Program-made: the position numbers and the translations under genes | Origin: JBGOUV01 sp041477815 | GTDB taxonomy: Bacteria > Acidobacteriota > Terriglobia > Bryobacterales > JACQDG01 | Direction of reading: 5' to 3' | DNA: 9,670 nucleotides | Assembly (NCBI GenBank): GCA_041477815.1 | Contig: JBGOUV010000270.1 | Coordinates: 1 to 9,670 of the forward strand | Notes under the pieces: model-generated | Databases searched by the model: none | Told to the model about the DNA's origin: nothing | What the model saw: only the letters and a program-made list of their open reading frames with translations | In this document: piece by piece, positions 5,903-9,670 of the stretch | How the letters are laid out: each line of letters opens with the position of its first letter | Position numbering within the stretch: the stretch's first letter is position 1

Positions 5903-6916
5903 TCAGGGGCGAATTACTACCTCTACTGCATCTCCCAACTTCAGGGCCGGCAGAATTCCGCGGATTCCCTCCAGGCCGATGCGGTGGGTGATCAGGGACT
6001 CCAGCGGGAGCCGGCCACTTTCGAGCGTCTTCACGGTCTGGGGGAAGGTCTGGCGGGCGATGAAGGTGCCGACAATCGAGATTTCGTGCCGGGTGATCTC
6101 GTACTGGCTCACCTGGGGATGGGCCTGCTGGTTCATGCCGAACAGGACGACGCGGCCGCCGCGCCGGACCAGTTGCAGCGCCTCGGCAAACAGCGTCCCC
6201 ACCGTGTCGACGACGATGTCGGCGCCGAGACCCCCGCTCCACTCCTGCACCTGCGGGGCCGGATCACTCTGGCGCGGGTTCCACACCACGTCGGCGCCAC
6301 AGGAGGTGGCCAGGCGGGAGCGGTTCGGGGTGATCTCGACCATCCCCACCCGCACGGCGCCGCCCGCCCGGAACAGCAGCAGAAACAGCAGTCCGATCGG
6401 TCCGGCTCCCAGGATCACCACGCTGTCGCCCATCCGGAGACCGGCCTGGCCGAAAGCGTTCAGGACGCACGACAGCGGCTCGGCGAAGATGGCCTGGTCG
6501 AGCGGGGCCTGTTTGGAGATGGGATACAGGGCGCGGGCGGGAGCGACGTTGTGCTCGGCGAAGCCGCCGTCGATGAAAATCCCCAGGGTAGTCATGTTCA
6601 GGCAGAGGTTGGGCGAGCCCCGCCGGCAGTAGGCGCAGCGGCCGCAGGTGATGTTCGGATCGACCACCACGCGGTCGCCCGGGCTCAGCCCCTGCACGGC
6701 GTCGCCCGCGTCCACTATCTCGCCGATATACTCATGCCCGAGGATGGCGCCGGCGGTGGCCGGATGACCGGGTGGGTCGTCCAGGATGTGCAGGTCCGTG
6801 CCGCAGAGGCTGGCCGCCTCCACCTGCAGCAGCACGTCGTCGTCCCGCTGGAGATCGGGGCGCGGGCGATCTTCCACGCGCAGGTCCCCGGGCCCATGAA
6901 ATACGGCGCATTTCAT
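5903..6916 (-). CDS. Zinc-dependent medium-chain alcohol/polyol dehydrogenase
   Basis: The 337-residue protein belongs to the zinc-containing MDR superfamily, near the sorbitol dehydrogenase and threonine 3-dehydrogenase groups. It would oxidise a secondary alcohol with NAD(P)+ in the cytoplasm. Catalytic-zinc ligands are seen as Cys38 (SLCGTDLH), His61-Glu62 (GHEYIGEI) and Glu146 (AEPLSC). The structural zinc has all four cysteines, C91, C94, C97 and C105 (CGRCAYCRRGSPNLC). The Rossmann motif is GAGPIG at 170-175, and an acidic residue after the second strand (VEITPNRSR) favours NAD+. Substrate cannot be read from the sequence. I chose ATG 6916 (MKCAVFHGPGDLRVE), which matches family N-termini and follows a -10-like box. 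ATG 6934 would add six residues lying over that box. It is divergent from the RraA-like gene by 44 bp. Confidence 0.9.
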   Translation of the reverse strand: MKCAVFHGPGDLRVEDRPRPDLQRDDDVLLQVEAASLCGTDLHILDDPPGHPATAGAILGHEYIGEIVDAGDAVQGLSPGDRVVVDPNITCGRCAYCRRGSPNLCLNMTTLGIFIDGGFAEHNVAPARALYPISKQAPLDQAIFAEPLSCVLNAFGQAGLRMGDSVVILGAGPIGLLFLLLFRAGGAVRVGMVEITPNRSRLATSCGADVVWNPRQSDPAPQVQEWSGGLGADIVVDTVGTLFAEALQLVRRGGRVVLFGMNQQAHPQVSQYEITRHEISIVGTFIARQTFPQTVKTLESGRLPLESLITHRIGLEGIRGILPALKLGDAVEVVIRP

Positions 6917-6960
6917 ACCCGTCCAGGATAGCACCGGCGGCTTGCGGTACCATCGTCGCT
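6917..6960. promoter_or_regulatory. Compact divergent promoter, both transcripts probably leaderless
   Basis: Only 44 bases separate the two divergent ATGs. On the minus strand TATCCT (6925-6930) ends 8 bases before ATG 6916. On the plus strand TACCAT (6948-6953) ends 7 bases before ATG 6961. Neither start has a Shine-Dalgarno sequence, and no -35 consensus is visible. At normal 17-bp spacing each -35 position would fall on or beside the opposite -10 box, so the two promoters would compete or be controlled together. Confidence 0.5.
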
Positions 6961-7611
6961 ATGAATGCTGCCCTGTTCGAGGTGATGCGGAAGGAACTGT
7001 TCAGCGCTGTGCTGGGAGACGTGCTGGATGGGATGGGATACCGGAACCAGTTTCTGCCTCCCCAGGTTCGGCCCCTGCGGCCCGACATGGTGGTGGCGGG
7101 GAGGGCCATGCCGGTGGTGCACTCCCTCGGCGATCCGCCCGACGGCTCCCGCTTCGGCCGGATGCTGGAGGCGCTGGATTCCTTGCAGCCCGGGGAAGTC
7201 TACCTCAGCGACTCGTCCGGGGCCCCCTGGGCCCTGTGGGGGGAGTTGATGTCCATGCGGGCCCAGCATCTGGGCGCGGCCGGCGTCGTCCTGAATGGAT
7301 ACCACCGAGACACTCCGGGCATCTTGGGCCAGAACCTTCCCACCTTTTCGCACGGGTGTCACGCCCAGGACGTCCAGGGACGGGGCCACGTGGCGGACTA
7401 CCGCGTGCCGCTGCGCATCGGCGAGGTCGCGGTGAGTCCGGGTGACGCGGTGTTTGGGGATATCGATGGCGTGCTGATTGTGCCGGCGGCGGTGGCCGAG
7501 GAGGTGGTGCGGCAGGCCGTGGAGAAGGTGCACGGGGAGAACCAGGTGCGGCGGGCGTTCGCCGCCGGCATGACCGCGGTAGAGGCTTTCGCGCGATACC
7601 AGGTGATGTAG
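6961..7611 (+). CDS. RraA-fold protein, likely aldolase/decarboxylase-type
   Basis: The 216-residue protein has the fold of the RraA / HMG-CHA aldolase family, often misnamed dimethylmenaquinone methyltransferase. Members cleave 4-carboxy-4-hydroxy-2-oxo acids or related sugar-acid intermediates; E. coli RraA itself inhibits RNase E. Visible features are the N-terminal GDVLDGMGYR (19-28), WGELMSMRA (93-101) in place of the usual GGNL region, the Arg116-Asp117 pair (NGYHRDTPGI) matching the catalytic RD of HMG aldolase, and GDAVFGDIDGVLIVP (161-175) near the C-terminus. The retained RD pair and the divergent dehydrogenase favour an enzyme over an RNase regulator; the substrate is unknown. ATG 6961 follows a -10-like box by 7 bases. 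The frame is open upstream but only as antisense of the dehydrogenase. It converges with the next gene with 1 base between stops. Confidence 0.85.
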   Translation: MNAALFEVMRKELFSAVLGDVLDGMGYRNQFLPPQVRPLRPDMVVAGRAMPVVHSLGDPPDGSRFGRMLEALDSLQPGEVYLSDSSGAPWALWGELMSMRAQHLGAAGVVLNGYHRDTPGILGQNLPTFSHGCHAQDVQGRGHVADYRVPLRIGEVAVSPGDAVFGDIDGVLIVPAAVAEEVVRQAVEKVHGENQVRRAFAAGMTAVEAFARYQVM

Positions 7612-7612
7612 G

Positions 7613-7993
7613 CTACTGCGCCGCGCGGACGTCGACAATCCGCGAGGTCATGATGGTGCGGTGCTCAGGATGGCGAAACTCCAGGTGCATGCCCCGGCCG
7701 ATGAACCGCACCTTCAGCATGGAGCCGCCCCAGTTGGAGCCGTGGATTTTCACCCGCACGGGGCTGGGGCAGAATTTCGGATGACCCCAGATCATGGCCT
7801 CGCCCTGGCCGCAGTGCACGATGCGGTAGGAACGGTTCAGGGTTTCCACCTCCAGGGAGGTCCCGGCGGGCAGGTCGTCGAGGTACACGCCGCCCTCGAC
7901 CTCCGACTGGACGATATTCCGGTTAATCTCGTCGCTGAGGTTGCGATGAGGCAGGAAGAGGTTCGGCTCGGTGATCGAGGTCCGACCGTCCAT
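7613..7993 (-). CDS. Small conserved-looking protein of unknown function
   Basis: The 126-residue soluble protein has no signal peptide or membrane segment. Its pattern is mostly beta: GGVYLDDLPAGTSLEVET, YRIVHCGQGEAMIWGHPKFC, VRVKIHGSNWGGSMLKVRF, GRGMHLEFRHPEHRTIMTSR. Dense Gly, Trp, His and Cys residues in the middle suggest a compact small barrel. I cannot name the family, though similar Acidobacteria proteins seem familiar. I chose ATG 7993 (MDGRTS) because the longer frame from 8107 is Gly/Arg-rich and antisense-like over the neighbour's tail, and because a TAGAAT box lies just upstream. It lies 50 bases after the stop of the secreted protein gene on the same strand. Confidence 0.75.
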   Translation of the reverse strand: MDGRTSITEPNLFLPHRNLSDEINRNIVQSEVEGGVYLDDLPAGTSLEVETLNRSYRIVHCGQGEAMIWGHPKFCPSPVRVKIHGSNWGGSMLKVRFIGRGMHLEFRHPEHRTIMTSRIVDVRAAQ

Positions 7994-8003
7994 AGCTTTC
8001 CCG

Positions 8004-8009
8004 ATTCTA
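8004..8009 (-). promoter_or_regulatory. -10-like box (TAGAAT) of the 126-aa protein gene
   Basis: On the minus strand TAGAAT ends 10 bases before ATG 7993, so any leader would be about 3 bases. GGGAAAG between them is too near the predicted start to be a normal Shine-Dalgarno. It supports independent transcription from the upstream secreted-protein gene. Confidence 0.4.
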
Positions 8010-8043
8010 CTACAGGGTGGGACAGCCGCGCCGGCTAACTTGT

Positions 8044-8784
8044 TCAGTCCTTGCCCTTGCCCCGTCCCCGCGCCGGCCCTCCCTCCGCCTCCACTTCCCG
8101 GGCCCACAGGCGGCCGTCGGCCAACTGCCCGGCCTTGACCTTGACGCGGAGCCCGCTGGTCAAGTCGCTGAACTGGCGGACGCGGCCATCAAACTGGGTG
8201 TTGTTGTCGGTCACGATCTCGGGAAGCGAGCCGATCCGGAACGAGCGGTTGGCCGTGTTGAGCGAGGCTATGACCCCTTCGATGTCGATGTCGGCCGCAT
8301 TGGGACCGGAAGTAGTATCCGCCCGCAGGCGGAAGCCGGTGACATATTCGTAGGTCACCTGGCCGCCGATCGTGCGGGTAAGGACGAAGGCGCCGGCCCA
8401 GGCGTTCGGCAGGGGCATCGAGGGGAAGTCCACGGTGGCGCGGCCGTCACCCTTGGTGTTGGTGGTGAGCCCGCCGGCTGGGCCTATGGCCAGGCAGTTT
8501 GCCGGCGGAAATCCGAATCGGCAAAAGAGCACCGAGTACGCCTGGCTGGCCATCGCGCCGTCGAGCTGGACCTCCACCCGGCCATCCTCGCGGGCCTGGA
8601 TGCTGCCCTCCCCGAGCGGGTCTGTGCCCACCGGGAGGAACGCCGGCCCCAGCCCCGAGCTGCCGGCGGGTACATTCAAGTCGGCGATCCGCAGCAACGA
8701 GGCTTCGAAGTTTTTCTTGCCTTCTCCCTCGTCGGCGCAAAGGACGATCGGTATGAAAAGACACAAGGCGATTGAAGTTCGCAT
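8044..8784 (-). CDS. Secreted protein with C-terminal DUF5666-like domain
   Basis: The 246-residue protein starts with a signal peptide (MRTSIALCLFIPIVLCA, cleavage likely after residue 17 or 18), so it acts outside the cytoplasm. Residues about 25-150 form a Gly-rich, beta-type region (VQLDGAMASQAYSVLFCRFG, then GDGRATVDFPSMPLPNAWAGAFVLTR) that resembles CHRD/adhesin-like sandwich domains, an uncertain comparison. Residues about 168-232 read like a DUF5666 barrel: DIEGVIASLNTANRSFRIG, then VTDNNTQFDG and LRVKVKAGQLADGRLWAREVE. The tail is Arg/Gly/Lys-rich. ATG 8784 is chosen because it begins the signal peptide; the frame extends to 8865 without family character. It is divergent from the TMTC-like gene. 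A weak TTAACT-N17-TACTCC pair is its only visible promoter candidate. Confidence 0.78.
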   Translation of the reverse strand: MRTSIALCLFIPIVLCADEGEGKKNFEASLLRIADLNVPAGSSGLGPAFLPVGTDPLGEGSIQAREDGRVEVQLDGAMASQAYSVLFCRFGFPPANCLAIGPAGGLTTNTKGDGRATVDFPSMPLPNAWAGAFVLTRTIGGQVTYEYVTGFRLRADTTSGPNAADIDIEGVIASLNTANRSFRIGSLPEIVTDNNTQFDGRVRQFSDLTSGLRVKVKAGQLADGRLWAREVEAEGGPARGRGKGKD

Positions 8785-8887
8785 GGTATGAGTCGGAGTA
8801 GCAATTGGAGCACCAGCAGTTAACTCCTTGATATCGCGGGAAGTGAACTGGGCAGATCGCGGCAATAATTACACACGGGGCGTGGAG

Positions 8888-8893
8888 TATAGT
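8888..8893 (+). promoter_or_regulatory. -10 box (TATAGT) of the TMTC-like gene, probably leaderless
   Basis: TATAGT ends 6 bases before ATG 8900, putting the expected transcription start on the A of the ATG. AGGG at 8896-8899 directly abuts the ATG and is too close for a Shine-Dalgarno. No -35 match is seen. Confidence 0.5.
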
Positions 8894-8899
8894 ACAGGG

Positions 8900-9670
8900 A
8901 TGTTCCGGCGGTGGACCATTCCGGTACTGGTGGCATTGGTCGCGCTCATCGCGTTCTCTCCGGCGCTGGACCACCAGTTCCTCAACTGGGACGACGACAA
9001 GAACATCGTCGCCAACCCGTACATCCGTGGGTTCGGGGGGGAGAACTGGCGCTGGATGTTCACCTCGGTCCACCTGGGGCACTACCATCCCTTGACGTGG
9101 GTGTCGTATGCCCTGGACTACACTGTTTGGGGATTGGAGCCCCGAGGATTCCACCTCACCAACCTCCTGCTGCACGCGGCTAATGCGGTCCTCGTGTTCT
9201 GGGTCGCGATGCGGCTGTTGGGGGGCCGCCTGTGGGGGGCCGCGCTGGCGGCGTTGGTGTTCGCGGTACATCCGCTGCGCGTGGAGTCGGTAGCCTGGGT
9301 CAGCGAGCGGCGGGATGTGCTCTCGGGTTGCTTCTATCTGCTGGCGGTGCTGGCCTACCTGCGGGCAGTACAGGAGGGGCCGCGGCGGCCGTGGCTGCTC
9401 GCCTCGCTGGCGGCGTTCGCGGCGGCGCTGCTCTCCAAGGTGATTGTGGTGAGCCTGCCGGTGGTGCTGGTGGCGCTGGATTTCTACCCGCTGCGCCGGC
9501 GGGCCTGGAGGGAGAAGATTCCCTATGTCGCGCTGGCCGGAGCGGGGGCCCTGGCGGCCCTGGCGCTGCAGCCGGCCGGGGTCGGCGGCTTCGCTGGTCA
9601 CGTGGCGGCGAAGGCCGGTTTGCGCCTCGGCCTCTCTCTCTACGGCCTGGCGTTCTATCTGTGGAAGACG
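8900..9670 (+). CDS. TMTC-like GT-C membrane glycosyltransferase (N-terminal part)
   Basis: The frame is open from ATG 8900 to the window edge (257 residues, C-terminus missing). It reads as the membrane half of TMTC-like proteins, which join a GT-C (mannosyltransferase-type) membrane domain to C-terminal TPRs. After a first membrane segment (about 7-23) comes LNWDDDKNI (28-36), the acidic first loop that bears the GT-C catalytic Asp. Next are SVHLGHYHPLTWVSYALDY, HLTNLLLHAANAVLVFW and FAVHPLRVESVAWVSERRD (121-139), the conserved family segment. Further hydrophobic helices include LLSKVIVVSLPVVLVALDFYPL. Function is probably transfer of a sugar from a lipid carrier to secreted protein or glycan at the membrane. 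The start is fixed by the -10 box just upstream and by MFRRWTIPVL leading straight into the first helix. TPRs are expected beyond the window but cannot be seen. Confidence 0.85.
   Translation, partial: MFRRWTIPVLVALVALIAFSPALDHQFLNWDDDKNIVANPYIRGFGGENWRWMFTSVHLGHYHPLTWVSYALDYTVWGLEPRGFHLTNLLLHAANAVLVFWVAMRLLGGRLWGAALAALVFAVHPLRVESVAWVSERRDVLSGCFYLLAVLAYLRAVQEGPRRPWLLASLAAFAAALLSKVIVVSLPVVLVALDFYPLRRRAWREKIPYVALAGAGALAALALQPAGVGGFAGHVAAKAGLRLGLSLYGLAFYLWKT

Noticed and set aside
5576..6931. Long plus-strand open frame (451 codons) opposite the dehydrogenase and TPR gene
   Set aside because: Its peptide is His/Gln/Gly/Arg-rich with no domain, while the minus strand carries full MDR zinc-binding and Rossmann motifs. 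It is a high-GC antisense shadow.
8447..9601. Minus-strand open frame of 384 codons opposite the TMTC-like gene
   Set aside because: Gln/Arg/Pro-rich composition and no motifs. The plus strand encodes a recognisable membrane enzyme and the minus strand at 8044-8784 uses another frame.

Overview
This 9.67 kb, GC-rich window looks like a chromosomal segment from a soil-type Acidobacteriota (a Bryobacterales/Solibacter-like organism is my best guess). I infer this from gene style and not from a marker gene: a DUF5666-type secreted protein, a TMTC-like GT-C membrane protein, a small membrane-protein family I associate with Acidobacteria, and a hairpin repeat of the 'cacaaagacacgaagacac' type. No rRNA, tRNA, CRISPR array or intact insertion sequence is visible.

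Layout. The window opens with the last 27 codons of an unidentified gene (3-86). A stand-alone larE (255-1079, +) follows, then a perfect 33-bp inverted repeat (1083-1174), then a convergent gene for a membrane-anchored coiled-coil protein (1183-1719, -). An AT-rich divergent region leads into a two-component pair: a soluble HisKA_3 (NarX/DegS-type) kinase (1904-2962) and a NarL/LuxR-type response regulator (2965-3618). After a 183-bp spacer with candidate operators comes a small secreted protein of 112 aa (3802-4140) that ends in three 20-residue repeats. Next is a decayed polytopic membrane-protein gene (4226-4898) carrying one frameshift and one in-frame stop. It converges on a second membrane-anchored coiled-coil protein (4879-5856, -), a paralogue of the 1183-1719 product with an added second membrane segment and TPR tail.

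The right half is metabolic and envelope related. A zinc-dependent medium-chain dehydrogenase (5903-6916, -) and an RraA-fold/aldolase-like protein (6961-7611, +) are divergently transcribed from only 44 bp, suggesting one small sugar-acid or polyol catabolic unit. Then come a conserved small protein of unknown function (7613-7993, -), a secreted DUF5666-type protein (8044-8784, -) and the first 257 residues of a TMTC-like glycosyltransferase (8900-end, +).

Two themes deserve attention. First, the kinase, regulator and repeat-peptide genes are adjacent. In the peptide, the 13-residue core is identical in all three copies although the DNA differs at several synonymous positions, which suggests selection on the secreted peptide itself. 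Second, several genes (larE, the dehydrogenase, the RraA-like gene, the TMTC-like gene) have a -10-like hexamer ending only 6-8 bases before the chosen ATG, as expected for leaderless mRNAs. The kinase, the regulator and the 4879-5856 gene instead have Shine-Dalgarno-like sequences. All functional calls rest on reading motifs by eye; no database search was possible.
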